From Clostridium felsineum DSM 794 (GTDB lineage: Bacteria > Bacillota > Clostridia > Clostridiales > Clostridiaceae): 64,000 nucleotides of DNA. Position numbers and translations under genes: made by a program. The stretch covers positions 806,001-870,000 of the forward strand of contig NZ_CP096980.1 of NCBI RefSeq assembly GCF_002006355.2, read 5' to 3'. Under the pieces are notes generated by a model, which made no database searches, was not told the DNA's origin, and was given only the letters and a program-made list of their open reading frames with translations. Shown here in pieces: positions 51,950 to 61,180 of this stretch; within the stretch, counting starts at the first letter, position 1, and every line of letters starts with the position of its first letter.

Positions 51950-52342
51950 ATGGCAAAAGTACAATATATGGGAACAGGAAGAAGAAAAGAAGCAGTAGCT
52001 AGAGTAAGACTTGTACCTGGAGAAGGTAAAGTTGTGATAAATAAAAGAAGTTCAGAAGATTATTTTGGTCTTGAAACTTTAAGATTTATAGTTAACCAAC
52101 CTTTAAACCTTACAGGAACTAAAGGAAAATTTGACGTTTTAGTTAATGTACATGGTGGTGGATTCACAGGTCAAGCAGGAGCTATAAGACACGGAATTTC
52201 AAGAGCTTTATTAAAAGCTGATGAAACTTTAAAGGGTGAGCTTAAAAAAGCTGGATTCTTAACAAGAGACCCAAGAATGAAAGAAAGAAAGAAATACGGT
52301 CTTAAGAAAGCAAGAAGAGCACCACAATTCTCAAAGAGATAA
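51950..52342 (+). CDS. rpsI: 30S ribosomal protein S9
   Basis: 130 residues: [60 protein letters not shown] then QFSKR at the P-site end. GGAAGGAGGA precedes it. Confidence 0.97.
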   Translation: MAKVQYMGTGRRKEAVARVRLVPGEGKVVINKRSSEDYFGLETLRFIVNQPLNLTGTKGKFDVLVNVHGGGFTGQAGAIRHGISRALLKADETLKGELKKAGFLTRDPRMKERKKYGLKKARRAPQFSKR

Positions 52343-52432
52343 AAAGCGGTCAACGCATTTATCAAGAAAAGCCCGATTTTACAAGGGTTACATATGTTGT
52401 GGAATATTCTCAAGTACACTGGAAATTATTCC

Positions 52433-52465
52433 GTGTGCAATACGTTTGCAACAGGTGTACAACAA
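52433..52465 (+). repeat. Three 11-nt direct repeats after rpsI
   Basis: GTGTGCAATAC, GTTTGCAACAG, GTGTACAACAA in exact 11-nt register (consensus GTNTNCAAYA). One-turn spacing puts them on the same DNA face, as for protein-binding arrays such as integrase arm sites or response-regulator sites. They lie in the 417-bp gap between rpsI and the bce-like operon. Confidence 0.5.
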
Positions 52466-52484
52466 AAATATCAAAGATTTTTAT

Positions 52485-52528
52485 AGGACATTTTTCAGTG
52501 AAGCAATTCGCTGGAAAGTGTCCTTTTT
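52485..52528 (+). terminator. Strong terminator upstream of the bce-like operon
   Basis: Near-perfect hairpin: AGGACATTTTTCAGTGAA, tetraloop GCAA (GNRA), TTCGCTGGAAAGTGTCCT, then TTTTTA; a few GU pairs. It lies 143 bp after rpsI, unusually far if it ends the rplM-rpsI transcript. The remaining sequence to 52759 holds a weak hairpin CCTCTTT/AAAGAGG (52568-52574/52581-52587) and a -10-like TATAAT (52724-52729). Confidence 0.85.
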
Positions 52529-52759
52529 ACATTAGATCTATGTAGTACAATAGGTACAAAACTTGGACCTCTTTCTTTTTAAAGAGGCATGAAAAGATTA
52601 ACCATATACCAGTGTATGTTATTGTATAGAGGAATTTTTAAATACAATTATGAAGTAATTGGGACTATATGCTTATTAAGAAAAGTGTAAGGCAAATCGA
52701 TGGTACAATATTTTCATGCGTACTATAATGATGATATAAAAGAGAAAGAGGTGACAAAT

Positions 52760-53527
52760 ATGCCAGTATTAAAAGTAGAAAATTTAAAAAAGACCTATTC
52801 ATCAAAGAATAGTAAAAATAGATCTAAAGCATTAAATGGCATTAGTTTTGAAGTGGGAAAAGGAGAATTTGTAGGAATTATGGGACCTTCAGGGGCGGGA
52901 AAATCTACACTTTTAAATATAATAGCGACAATAGATGAATCTACATCTGGAAGCGTAGTCATTGGAAAACAAAATATTAACACAATAAACAATGAAGAAT
53001 TAGCAATATTTCGAAGAGAAAAATTAGGTTTTATGTTTCAGGATTATAATTTGCTAGATACAATGACTTTTCGTGAAAATATAGCATTACCACTTGTACT
53101 TGCTAAGGAAAATCCAGAAGTAATTATGAAGAAAGTGAACGAAATAGCCAGTTTATTAGGAATTGACAAATTGCTGGAAAAGTATCCATATGAGGTATCT
53201 GGAGGTCAACGTCAGAGAGCATCTGCAGCAAGAGCAATGATTAGCAATCCAGAATTAATTTTGGCAGATGAGCCAACAGGGGCATTAGATTCAAAATCAT
53301 CTTCAGAACTACTTCAATGCTTAACTGAGATGAACGAAAGAGATAAGGCAACAATTCTATTGGTTACACATGATGCATTTACTGCAAGCTATTGCAAGAG
53401 GATTATGTTTATTAAGGATGGTGCGATTTTTACTGAAATAGATAGAGGTAGAACAAGAAAGGAATTTTTTGAACGAATACTTAAAATACTTGCAATATTA
53501 GGAGGTGATAATCATGACATTCTTTAA
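52760..53527 (+). CDS. BceA-like ABC transporter ATPase
   Basis: 255 residues. ATPase of a peptide-antibiotic resistance/sensing transporter. Walker A GPSGAGKST, FMFQDYNLLDTMTFRENIAL, signature VSGGQRQRASAARAM, Walker B LILADEPTGALDSKSS (MacB/LolD/BceA subgroup). AAGAGGTGA selects the ATG at 52760; the frame extends to 52700 without a ribosome binding site. Its 3' end overlaps the permease gene by 14 bp. The antibiotic is not predictable from sequence. Confidence 0.9.
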   Translation: MPVLKVENLKKTYSSKNSKNRSKALNGISFEVGKGEFVGIMGPSGAGKSTLLNIIATIDESTSGSVVIGKQNINTINNEELAIFRREKLGFMFQDYNLLDTMTFRENIALPLVLAKENPEVIMKKVNEIASLLGIDKLLEKYPYEVSGGQRQRASAARAMISNPELILADEPTGALDSKSSSELLQCLTEMNERDKATILLVTHDAFTASYCKRIMFIKDGAIFTEIDRGRTRKEFFERILKILAILGGDNHDIL

Positions 53528-55535
53528 TATGGCTGTTAAAAATGTTAAAATGAAATTTGATTCATATATTACATATTTCTTGAGCACAACTTTTTCCGTA
53601 ACAATTTTCTTTATTTTTTGTTCAATCTATTTTAACCCTGAATTTGATAGTTTTCATTCGGGTATAAGTAAAATAGGCATTTTGTTTGAAATTTCATCTG
53701 TAGTTGTGCTATTGTTTTCTAGTGTATTTGTATATTATGCGAATTCACTGTTTTTTAAGTCCAGAAAAAAGGAGATTGCGATTTATTCCTTGTTAGGGAT
53801 GAGAAAGAGAGAAATTGGTAGGATAATGTTTTATGAAACATTGTTAGTTGGAATTGGTTCTATAATAAGTGGAATTGTAATGGGAAGTCTCTTATCAAGA
53901 TTTTTTGCTATGTTATTGAAAAAGTTAATGCTAGGTGGAGCACCAGGAAATGATATTGCTTTTCAACTTACATGGCAACCTGCTAGTATTAGTATTGTTG
54001 TTTTTTTAATACTATTCATTTTAAATGGATTATACTCATTTAAATCGATTTATAGAAGTAAATTAATAGATTTATTATCGGCTGAAAAGGAAGGAGAAAA
54101 AGCACCTAAGTTTTCAGTTGCAACATCTGTTTTGTCAATATTAATGATAGTGGCTTCTTATTTCATTTTTTTGAATTTTAATGGAGATGATGGAGCTATA
54201 AAGCTAATCGGACCAGCTATATTTGCTTGTGTATTACTTTCAGTTGGAACTTATCTAATATTTCAGAATGTTGTAGTATGGTTGATATCAATGTGTAAAA
54301 AGAATATTAAGTTTTACTATAGAACAGGAAATTTCATTAGCACATCGCAGATAGTCTATCGCATAAAAGCTAATTCTAATATTTTTTGTGTAATAGCTCT
54401 ATTAAGTGCATTTACTGTAACAATTATGAGTGCATCTGTTTCCCTTTACAATGCTTTGGGAGACTCTATACCAATTTATGCACCTTATTCATATTTGTGC
54501 AAAAACCTTGATGGAGCAACAAATCACAAGGTAGAGAAAACTATTTCCAAGGACAATAAGGTAAAACTAAATGCAGTAACAGATTTTGATGTTCTTTCAA
54601 CAACGGCATCACTAAAAGGATATAAAGTGGATACTAATAATGCTTATGGGAAGACAATAACACAAGTGGGACAGAACTTTGCAATAGATATTATTAAATT
54701 TAGTGATTATCAAAAGGTAGTAAAAGATACTGAGGCAATAGAATCTAAAGGCAATAAAGGAGCTATTTTTGTATCGAAATTATCCAAAGGTAAATGTCTT
54801 TTCCTAGATGGGAATTATGGAGATGAATATAATAAGCAAATAAAAAATAATAAAGTTAAGGTAAAGACAGATAGTGGTATTATTAATTTTAATATTTTAG
54901 ATGTATCATTATTCAAATATATTGGAGCAGCTCATGCAAGAACAACATTAGTTCTAGCAGATTCAGACTATGAAGAATATTTTGCTTCAAAAGATTTATA
55001 CACAGTTTGTCATTATACAGGATTCAAGTTTGAAAATCCATTGGAATTAAGCGACCTTTATAAGAAATTGAATACTATTATACCTGCTGAAAATCATGAC
55101 AAGTCTTATCTTGAGTATCATCAATTACTCTTTAACATGTATGGCGCATATATTTTTATTGGCTTGTTTTTAGGTATTTTATTCTTAATGGCAGCAAGTA
55201 GTATTATTTTTTATAAACAGCTTATGGAAGCACGTGATGATATAGGAAGATATGAAATTTTAAGAAAAATCGGAATGTCAAAAAAAGAGGTATTAAAATC
55301 AGTAAGAAGGCAGATTGCTGTTGTGTTTTTTCTACCTTTTATGGTAGCTGTGATTCATATGATGGTCATGCTAAAAACATATCAGAATATGATGTATACT
55401 TTGACTACAGATTCTCCAATACTTGTATATGCACTTCTGGTTGTGGTAATATATTTTATAATTTATAGTATTTTTTATCTGTTTTCAGTAAAAGGATATA
55501 TGAAAACAATATGGAGTAATAACGCTGTTTCGTAA
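53514..55535 (+). CDS. BceB-like FtsX-domain ABC permease
   Basis: 673 residues with 10 predicted membrane helices: seven in the N-terminal half, a large extracellular domain of about 200 residues (roughly 325-535), then three C-terminal helices flanking an FtsX-type segment. This is the BceB/VraG layout, where the extracellular domain senses peptide antibiotics and signals to a BceS-type kinase. Start ATG at 53514 follows GGAGGTGA. Adjacent two-component genes support the assignment. Confidence 0.88.
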   Translation: MTFFNMAVKNVKMKFDSYITYFLSTTFSVTIFFIFCSIYFNPEFDSFHSGISKIGILFEISSVVVLLFSSVFVYYANSLFFKSRKKEIAIYSLLGMRKREIGRIMFYETLLVGIGSIISGIVMGSLLSRFFAMLLKKLMLGGAPGNDIAFQLTWQPASISIVVFLILFILNGLYSFKSIYRSKLIDLLSAEKEGEKAPKFSVATSVLSILMIVASYFIFLNFNGDDGAIKLIGPAIFACVLLSVGTYLIFQNVVVWLISMCKKNIKFYYRTGNFISTSQIVYRIKANSNIFCVIALLSAFTVTIMSASVSLYNALGDSIPIYAPYSYLCKNLDGATNHKVEKTISKDNKVKLNAVTDFDVLSTTASLKGYKVDTNNAYGKTITQVGQNFAIDIIKFSDYQKVVKDTEAIESKGNKGAIFVSKLSKGKCLFLDGNYGDEYNKQIKNNKVKVKTDSGIINFNILDVSLFKYIGAAHARTTLVLADSDYEEYFASKDLYTVCHYTGFKFENPLELSDLYKKLNTIIPAENHDKSYLEYHQLLFNMYGAYIFIGLFLGILFLMAASSIIFYKQLMEARDDIGRYEILRKIGMSKKEVLKSVRRQIAVVFFLPFMVAVIHMMVMLKTYQNMMYTLTTDSPILVYALLVVVIYFIIYSIFYLFSVKGYMKTIWSNNAVS

Positions 55536-55548
55536 TGGAGGGAATAGT

Positions 55549-56220
55549 ATGTATAAGATTATGGTAGTAGAGGATGATCCTAATATTAGTGAAATAATAT
55601 GCGAAAATATTGAAAAACAGGGGTTTCAATGTCTTAGAATTGTGGAATTTAAAAAGATAATAGATGAATTTATTACTTTCAAACCAGAACTTATTTTAAT
55701 GGATATTAATTTACCTGGAAATGATGGATTCTGTTGGTGTGAGAAAATAAGGGAAATTTCAAAAGCACCCATTATTTTTGTATCTGCAAGAGATTCGGAA
55801 ACAGATATTGTTCTTGGTACTAATATGGGCGGAGATGATTATCTTATAAAACCGTTTTCTATTGAAGTTTTATTAGCAAAGGTAAAAGGAATGCTCAGAA
55901 GAACATATTCTTATAATGAAGTTGATAGCAATATTTTATCATTTGGAGAATTGATTTTTAATGCTGATAATGGAATGATTTCACGTAGAAATATAAGAGA
56001 TGAACTTACACATAATGAAATGGGAATTCTTAAAATATTACTAAAAAATCAGGGAAAAATAGTAAGTAGAGAAAGAATAATGAGAACGCTTTGGAGTGAT
56101 GAGAAATTTATTGATGACAATACACTAACCGTAAATATCACAAGACTTCGTAAGAAATTAAATGATATTGGATGCAAAAATATGATTAAGACCATTCGAA
56201 ATGAAGGATATATCATATGA
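55549..56220 (+). CDS. BceR-like response regulator (OmpR/PhoB family)
   Basis: 223 residues. Receiver domain with acidic pocket (VVEDD, D9/D10), phosphoacceptor D52 in ILMDINLPG and K101 in GGDDYLIKPFS; C-terminal winged helix (LTHNEMGILKILLKNQGKIV, DDNTLTVNITRLRKKL). Probably activates the adjacent transporter genes when phosphorylated. TGGAGGGAA precedes the ATG. It overlaps the kinase gene by 4 bp (ATGA). Confidence 0.93.
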   Translation: MYKIMVVEDDPNISEIICENIEKQGFQCLRIVEFKKIIDEFITFKPELILMDINLPGNDGFCWCEKIREISKAPIIFVSARDSETDIVLGTNMGGDDYLIKPFSIEVLLAKVKGMLRRTYSYNEVDSNILSFGELIFNADNGMISRRNIRDELTHNEMGILKILLKNQGKIVSRERIMRTLWSDEKFIDDNTLTVNITRLRKKLNDIGCKNMIKTIRNEGYII

Positions 56221-57221
56221 AAGTGTCAGATTATTTAAAAGAAAAAATTGAACTTTTTATTTTAGCTTTATTATTTGTGGTATTTCCAGGTATGATAATT
56301 GCACTTTCGGAAAACTGTGCATTTTTTAAAACGAATGGTTTTTATTCTATAGTAGTGGTATTTTTTATTTTTGTTATATATATAATTGTGGATTATATAA
56401 GATTAAATAGATATTGTAAAAAACTTTCGGAATTGATTGGAAATGAAGATTTGGATTTTATTGTTTCATTGCCAAAGCCAACATCGTATGAACGAAAATT
56501 ATATACGAAGTTGATGATGCAGTTGAAGAGAAATGCTGAAAGGAAAATGGACATATTTGAAGAAAGGAAGATTGAAGATATTGAATTTATTGAGACTTGG
56601 GTTCATGAAGTAAAAACACCTATTGCAGCAACTAAATTAATAATTGAAAATAGCTTAGACAATCCAACAGAAAAGGTGCTGTATAATATTTCAGATGAAA
56701 TTATTAAAATTGAAGATATGATTCAGAAAACAATTTGCTATAGTCAGCTAAATGATTTTTCAAAGGACTGTCAAATCAGCAATGTGAATTTACAAGGGAT
56801 TGTAAATAAATGTCTAAAAACTGAATATTCGAATATTAATAATAAATACATTAATTTAGACATTAAAAATTTGAATTTTGAAGTAAATAGTGATGAAAAA
56901 TGGCTATGTTTTATTGTAAAACAAGTTTTAGATAATGCTGTAAAATACTCTTATGAAAATGGAGTTATACATATTTATGGAGAGAATAATTTTCGTAATC
57001 AGAAATTGTTTGTTGAGGACACAGGAATTGGAATTGAAGAGGAAGACATGAGGCGAGTTTTTCAAAAGGGATACACTGGATTGAATGGGCGAAAGAAATC
57101 TGTATCAACAGGAGTAGGATTATATTTGAGTTATAAACTGGCAAAGAAGTTAGGACATGATATTCGTATAACATCTGCTTCAAAGCACGGCACAAAGGTG
57201 AAAATAATAATTCAAGAATAA
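56217..57221 (+). CDS. BceS-like intramembrane-sensing histidine kinase
   Basis: 334 residues. Two N-terminal membrane helices (about 12-31 and 42-60) joined by a very short loop, the pattern of kinases that lack a sensor domain and rely on a BceB-type permease. H130 in ETWVHEVKTPIAATKL is the phosphorylation site; N240 (VLDNAVKYS) and DTGIGIEEEDMRRVF form the ATPase. Start overlaps the regulator stop. Confidence 0.92.
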   Translation: MKVSDYLKEKIELFILALLFVVFPGMIIALSENCAFFKTNGFYSIVVVFFIFVIYIIVDYIRLNRYCKKLSELIGNEDLDFIVSLPKPTSYERKLYTKLMMQLKRNAERKMDIFEERKIEDIEFIETWVHEVKTPIAATKLIIENSLDNPTEKVLYNISDEIIKIEDMIQKTICYSQLNDFSKDCQISNVNLQGIVNKCLKTEYSNINNKYINLDIKNLNFEVNSDEKWLCFIVKQVLDNAVKYSYENGVIHIYGENNFRNQKLFVEDTGIGIEEEDMRRVFQKGYTGLNGRKKSVSTGVGLYLSYKLAKKLGHDIRITSASKHGTKVKIIIQE

Positions 57222-57335
57222 ATAATAATTTAAATTTAAACTTTAGATAATATTTGTTAAGAGTATTAATTTGCCGGAAGATTCTTTACTACAATTTTAA
57301 TGACTATTTTTGTAGAATGATTTAATAAGAAGTGG

Positions 57336-57341
57336 TATAAT
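57336..57341 (+). promoter_or_regulatory. Likely -10 element for the thi operon
   Basis: TATAAT, 29 bp before the TPP riboswitch. The best -35 candidate (TTGTAG at 57310) is 20 nt away, so only the -10 is called. Confidence 0.5.
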
Positions 57342-57367
57342 TTATTTTGATTAAAAATTAAATAAAG

Positions 57368-57450
57368 TAGGGGAGCTTGTGTTCAGGCTGAGAGGAAGTA
57401 TAAAGCTTCGACCCTTATACCTGATTTGGATAATGCCAACGTAGGAAATT
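57368..57450 (+). promoter_or_regulatory. TPP riboswitch
   Basis: Thi-box consensus: GGGGAGC at 57370-57376, CAGGCTGAGAGGAAG at about 57384-57398, ACCCTTATACCTGATTTGG through AATGCCAACGTAGGAAAT at 57411-57449. Thiamine pyrophosphate binding should reduce expression of cytX-thiM-thiD. Confidence 0.95.
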
Positions 57451-57466
57451 GTATGTTTGATTTATT

Positions 57467-57508
57467 GCGGAGAGTGCCAGAAAAGGTTATTCTCCGCTTT
57501 TATTTTTT
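57467..57508 (+). terminator. Riboswitch expression-platform terminator
   Basis: GCGGAGA (57467-57473) / TCTCCGC (57491-57497) then TTTTATTTTTT, 17 nt after the TPP aptamer and 22 nt before cytX. Confidence 0.85.
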
Positions 57509-57530
57509 ACTTAAAAAGGATGATAGGCTT

Positions 57531-58706
57531 ATGGAAGACAAAAAAACATCAGTATTTTCAAATGGACTTATTTGGTTTGGAGCAGCAATATCGATAGCAG
57601 AAATTTTGACAGGAACATTAATTGCACCTATAGGATTAAAAAAGGGAATAATGGCTATAATTATCGGCCATTTAGTTGGATGTATATTATTGTACTTTGC
57701 AGGTCTAATTGGTGGAATAACAGGAAAAAGTTCAATGGAGACAGTAAAAAATTCATTTGGACAAAGAGGATCATTATTTTTTTCTATAATTAATATTCTA
57801 CAACTAATTGGATGGACAGCAGTAATGATATTAAGTGGTGCTAATGCTGCAAATTCTACACTTAATGTAGGTGGAAAATTAATGTGGATTATAGTAATAG
57901 GATTTTTAATTATTATATGGATATTAGTTGGAGTTAAAAATTTAAGCAAATTAAATACAATTGCTATGGCAGCTTTGTTTATTACAACAATAGCTTTAAG
58001 TACTGTTATATTCAAAGATGTTAGAAAACCTGTATATGTAGGAAATATTAGCTTTTCAGGTGCTATGGAGTTAGCAATAGCTATGCCACTTTCATGGTTA
58101 CCGCTTATATCAGACTATACAAGAATTGCAGAAAAACCTAAAAAAGCAACAGCGGTTAGTGTAATAGTTTATTTTTTCACTAGCTCTTGGATGTATATTA
58201 TAGGACTTGGTGCTACAGTTTTCACTGGGAAAAGTGATATTTCCAAAATCATACTAAGTGTTGGTGGTGGAAGTATTGCTCTTATAATAATTATATTCTC
58301 CACGGTTACTACTACATTTTTGGATGCATATTCAGCAGGAGTAAGTGCGGAAAGTGTTATAAAAGGTGTAAAAGGTAAACATATAGCAATAGGAAGTTGT
58401 ATTTTAGGTATGATACTTTCATATTTTACACCCATTGAACAATATGAGAATTTTTTATATTTTATTAGTTCGGTGTTTGCCCCAATGATTTCTATTCTTA
58501 TAGTAGATTTCTTTATTATAAAAAAAGAATATCATAATGATAAATATAATATGTCAAATTTAATTATTTGGGTTATTGGTTTTGTTATTTATCGTTTCTT
58601 TATTAGTGTTGATACACCAATCGGTAGTACTATACCAGCAATGACAATAACGGCGATATTATGTTGCTTTAAAAATATAATGTTTGGAGGAAATAGAGAT
58701 GTTTAA
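57531..58706 (+). CDS. cytX: Hydroxymethylpyrimidine transporter CytX (NCS1 family)
   Basis: 391 residues with about 12 membrane segments, of the cytosine permease-related NCS1 family (WFGAAISIAEILTGTLIAPI, GQRGSLFFSIINILQLIGWT, PLSWLPLISDYTRIAEKP). TPP control and the thiM-thiD neighbours support pyrimidine-precursor uptake for thiamine synthesis. The frame opens at 57426 inside the riboswitch; AAAAGGATGATAGG followed by the ATG at 57531 is the likely start. It overlaps thiM by 8 bp. Confidence 0.88.
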   Translation: MEDKKTSVFSNGLIWFGAAISIAEILTGTLIAPIGLKKGIMAIIIGHLVGCILLYFAGLIGGITGKSSMETVKNSFGQRGSLFFSIINILQLIGWTAVMILSGANAANSTLNVGGKLMWIIVIGFLIIIWILVGVKNLSKLNTIAMAALFITTIALSTVIFKDVRKPVYVGNISFSGAMELAIAMPLSWLPLISDYTRIAEKPKKATAVSVIVYFFTSSWMYIIGLGATVFTGKSDISKIILSVGGGSIALIIIIFSTVTTTFLDAYSAGVSAESVIKGVKGKHIAIGSCILGMILSYFTPIEQYENFLYFISSVFAPMISILIVDFFIIKKEYHNDKYNMSNLIIWVIGFVIYRFFISVDTPIGSTIPAMTITAILCCFKNIMFGGNRDV

Positions 58707-59520
58707 AGAAAGATTACAAAAAGTAAGGAATCTTAATCCATTAATACACAACATAACAAATTACGTTACAGCAAATGATTGTGCTAACATTCTTCTTGCC
58801 TGTGGAGCCTCGCCTATTATGGCAGATGATATAGAAGAAGTGGAGGAGATTACATCTATATGCAGTGGGCTTAATATTAACATAGGAACACTTAATCAGA
58901 GAACTATACCAGCAATGATTAAGGCAGGGAAAAAAGCAAATAAACTCGGGCATCCGGTTATACTTGATCCTGTGGGGGTAGGAGCTTGTAAACTTAGATG
59001 TGATACAACTCTAAAATTAATTGAAGAAGTTAAGTTTACCGCTATTCGTGGAAATATTTCAGAAATAAAAGTATTAGCTTTAGGTAAAGGTTCAACTAAA
59101 GGAGTTGATGCAGATATTGAAGATAAAATAAGTGATAGTAACCTTCATACGGCCATTAAATTTGCTAAAGAATTCTCTGAAAAAGTAGGAGCAGTAATTG
59201 CAATTACAGGACCAATAGATATTGTAGCAGATAAAAATAAAGCTTATGTAATTAGAAATGGTAATGTTAGTATGAGTAAAATTACAGGTACAGGATGTAT
59301 GCTTACAGCAATGACATCGGCTTATATTAGTGCAAATAAAGATAATTTTTTAGAAGCAGTAGCAGCATCAATATCTGCCATGGGGCTTTGTGGAGAACTA
59401 GCACATAGTAGGCTTAAGGAAAGAGATGGAAACGTAACTTATAGAAATTATATAATAGACGAAGTATTTAATTTAACAGGAGATAAGCTAGAAAAGGGTG
59501 CAAAATATAAGGAATATTAA
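58699..59520 (+). CDS. thiM: Hydroxyethylthiazole kinase
   Basis: 273 residues. Phosphorylates salvaged 4-methyl-5-(hydroxyethyl)thiazole. Ribokinase-fold features: PLIHNITNYVTANDCANILL, ILDPVGVGA, IRGNISEI, and the anion-hole/catalytic Cys motif KITGTGCMLTA. TGGAGGAAA selects the ATG at 58699, which overlaps cytX. Confidence 0.95.
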   Translation: MFKERLQKVRNLNPLIHNITNYVTANDCANILLACGASPIMADDIEEVEEITSICSGLNINIGTLNQRTIPAMIKAGKKANKLGHPVILDPVGVGACKLRCDTTLKLIEEVKFTAIRGNISEIKVLALGKGSTKGVDADIEDKISDSNLHTAIKFAKEFSEKVGAVIAITGPIDIVADKNKAYVIRNGNVSMSKITGTGCMLTAMTSAYISANKDNFLEAVAASISAMGLCGELAHSRLKERDGNVTYRNYIIDEVFNLTGDKLEKGAKYKEY

Positions 59521-59543
59521 ATTTGCAGAGGAGATGGAGTAAA

Positions 59544-60326
59544 ATGATAAAAAAAGTTTTAACTATTGCAGGATCAGATTGTAGTGGAGGCGCAGGAATT
59601 CAAGCAGATATTAAAACTATAACTGCACATAAAATGTATGCAATGAGTGCCATTACAGCACTTACCGCACAAAATACTACGGGTGTATATGGAATCATGG
59701 ATACAACTCCAGAGTTTGTTGCTAAACAGCTTGATTGTATTTTTGAGGATATTCATCCTGATGCAATAAAAATAGGCATGGTTTCTAATAGCAGAATTAT
59801 TGATGTTATTTCTTGTAAATTACTAGAGTATAAAGCAGAAAATATAGTAATAGATCCAGTTATGGTTTCTACCAGTGGAAGTAAATTATTATCTGATGAA
59901 GCAATGGATAAACTTATATCAAAATTATTACCACTAGGGAGAGTAATAACACCTAACATACCGGAAGCAGAGGTTCTTTGTGGATTTGAAATTATAACAG
60001 AAGAGGACATGGTAAAAGCTGCAAAGAAAATTTCAGAAATAGTAAGTGGAGGAATATTGATTAAAGGCGGTCATTTAATTAATTCAGCAACAGATCTACT
60101 TTATGAAAATGGAAAAATAAATTGGTACAGAGGAGAAAAAGTAGACAATCCCAATACACATGGTACAGGATGTACACTTTCATCAGCTATAGCATGTAAT
60201 TTAGCAGAAGATAAAAGTCTTAGTGAAAGTATAGAAAATGCTAAAACCTATTTAACAGGATCACTTAAGGCTAAGCTTAATTTGGGAAAGGGTTCAGGAC
60301 CACTTATGCATATGTATAAATACTAA
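59544..60326 (+). CDS. thiD: Hydroxymethylpyrimidine (phosphate) kinase
   Basis: 260 residues. Phosphorylates HMP and HMP-P. N-terminal LTIAGSDCSGGAGIQADIKT, IVIDPVMVSTSGSKLL, and NTHGTGCTLSSAIACNLAED catalytic motif. The ATG at 59544 follows GAGGAGATGGAG. With cytX and thiM it forms an HMP/thiazole salvage unit; no thiE is next to it, so the coupling enzyme must be elsewhere. Confidence 0.95.
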   Translation: MIKKVLTIAGSDCSGGAGIQADIKTITAHKMYAMSAITALTAQNTTGVYGIMDTTPEFVAKQLDCIFEDIHPDAIKIGMVSNSRIIDVISCKLLEYKAENIVIDPVMVSTSGSKLLSDEAMDKLISKLLPLGRVITPNIPEAEVLCGFEIITEEDMVKAAKKISEIVSGGILIKGGHLINSATDLLYENGKINWYRGEKVDNPNTHGTGCTLSSAIACNLAEDKSLSESIENAKTYLTGSLKAKLNLGKGSGPLMHMYKY

Positions 60327-60334
60327 TTTTGATT

Positions 60335-60366
60335 AAGAGGAGATTAACAAATATTCCTCTTTTTAA
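60335..60366 (+). terminator. Terminator after thiD
   Basis: AAGAGGA (60335-60341) / TCCTCTT (60355-60361) followed by TTTAATT. Confidence 0.7.
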
Positions 60367-60434
60367 TTATTTTAGTAATATATACTTTATAAATACATAA
60401 TAAATAATAGGATGATTATTTTATTGCAATATGT

Positions 60435-60440
60435 TATAAT
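60435..60440 (+). promoter_or_regulatory. Likely -10 element for the DUF47-pit operon
   Basis: TATAAT in an AT-rich gap, about 108 bp before the gene. No convincing -35 is seen, so an activator (for example PhoP-type) may be needed. Confidence 0.4.
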
Positions 60441-60547
60441 ATTATGGGTTATGTTGTTAGTTTATAGGGGTAAAAATGAGATTAAAGCTTTAGGTTATAA
60501 TGTTTAAATTACTAAAATAAAAATATAAATATTGTAGGAGGAGTATT

Positions 60548-61180
60548 ATGTTTAGTTTATCCCCAAAAGATGATAAGTTTTTTGATTTATTTATTGAAAG
60601 CTCAAATACTATCTATGAAACTTCTTTATTATTCAAGGATTATGTTTACAATCCACAAGACAGCGAGAACAAGTTGAAAGTTATAAAAGACATGGAACAC
60701 AAGGGTGATCATCAGCAGCATAATATTATAAACGAATTAAATAAGACGTTTGTAACACCATTTGATAGGGAAGATATTTATAGTGTTGCTACTCTTATGG
60801 ATGACATTATTGACCTTATGGAAGCAAGCAGCAGTAGATTTGTAATGTTTGATGTTCATAACACTACAGAAGAAGCTAAATTCCTTGCAGATTTAGTTGT
60901 TAAGGCTGCTAAAGAAATTATTACAATGATGACAGAATTTAAAGACATGAAAAAAAGCAAGAAATTGCAGGAATGTATAGTAAATTTAAATAGAATTGAA
61001 GAAGAAGGCGACTTGAATTTCAGAAGAGCAGTAAGAATTTTGTTCACAGAATACACTGATCCTAAAGATTTTCTTCATGTAATAAAATGGAGAGAAATAT
61101 ATCAGTATATGGAAAGAACATTAGATGCATGTGAAACATTAGCTAATGTTATAGAAGGAGTTGCTATGAAGAATGCTTAG
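60548..61180 (+). CDS. DUF47 family Pit accessory protein (PhoU-like)
   Basis: 210 residues, mostly helical. KDMEHKGDHQQHNIINELNK and TPFDREDIYSVATLMDDIID are the conserved PhoU/DUF47 metal-binding helices. Such genes are paired with pit and are thought to modulate phosphate transport. GTAGGAGGAG precedes the ATG. It overlaps pit by 8 bp. Confidence 0.9.
   Translation: MFSLSPKDDKFFDLFIESSNTIYETSLLFKDYVYNPQDSENKLKVIKDMEHKGDHQQHNIINELNKTFVTPFDREDIYSVATLMDDIIDLMEASSSRFVMFDVHNTTEEAKFLADLVVKAAKEIITMMTEFKDMKKSKKLQECIVNLNRIEEEGDLNFRRAVRILFTEYTDPKDFLHVIKWREIYQYMERTLDACETLANVIEGVAMKNA

Noticed and set aside
57426..57530. N-terminal extension of cytX
   Set aside because: It would translate the TPP aptamer end and the terminator hairpin.
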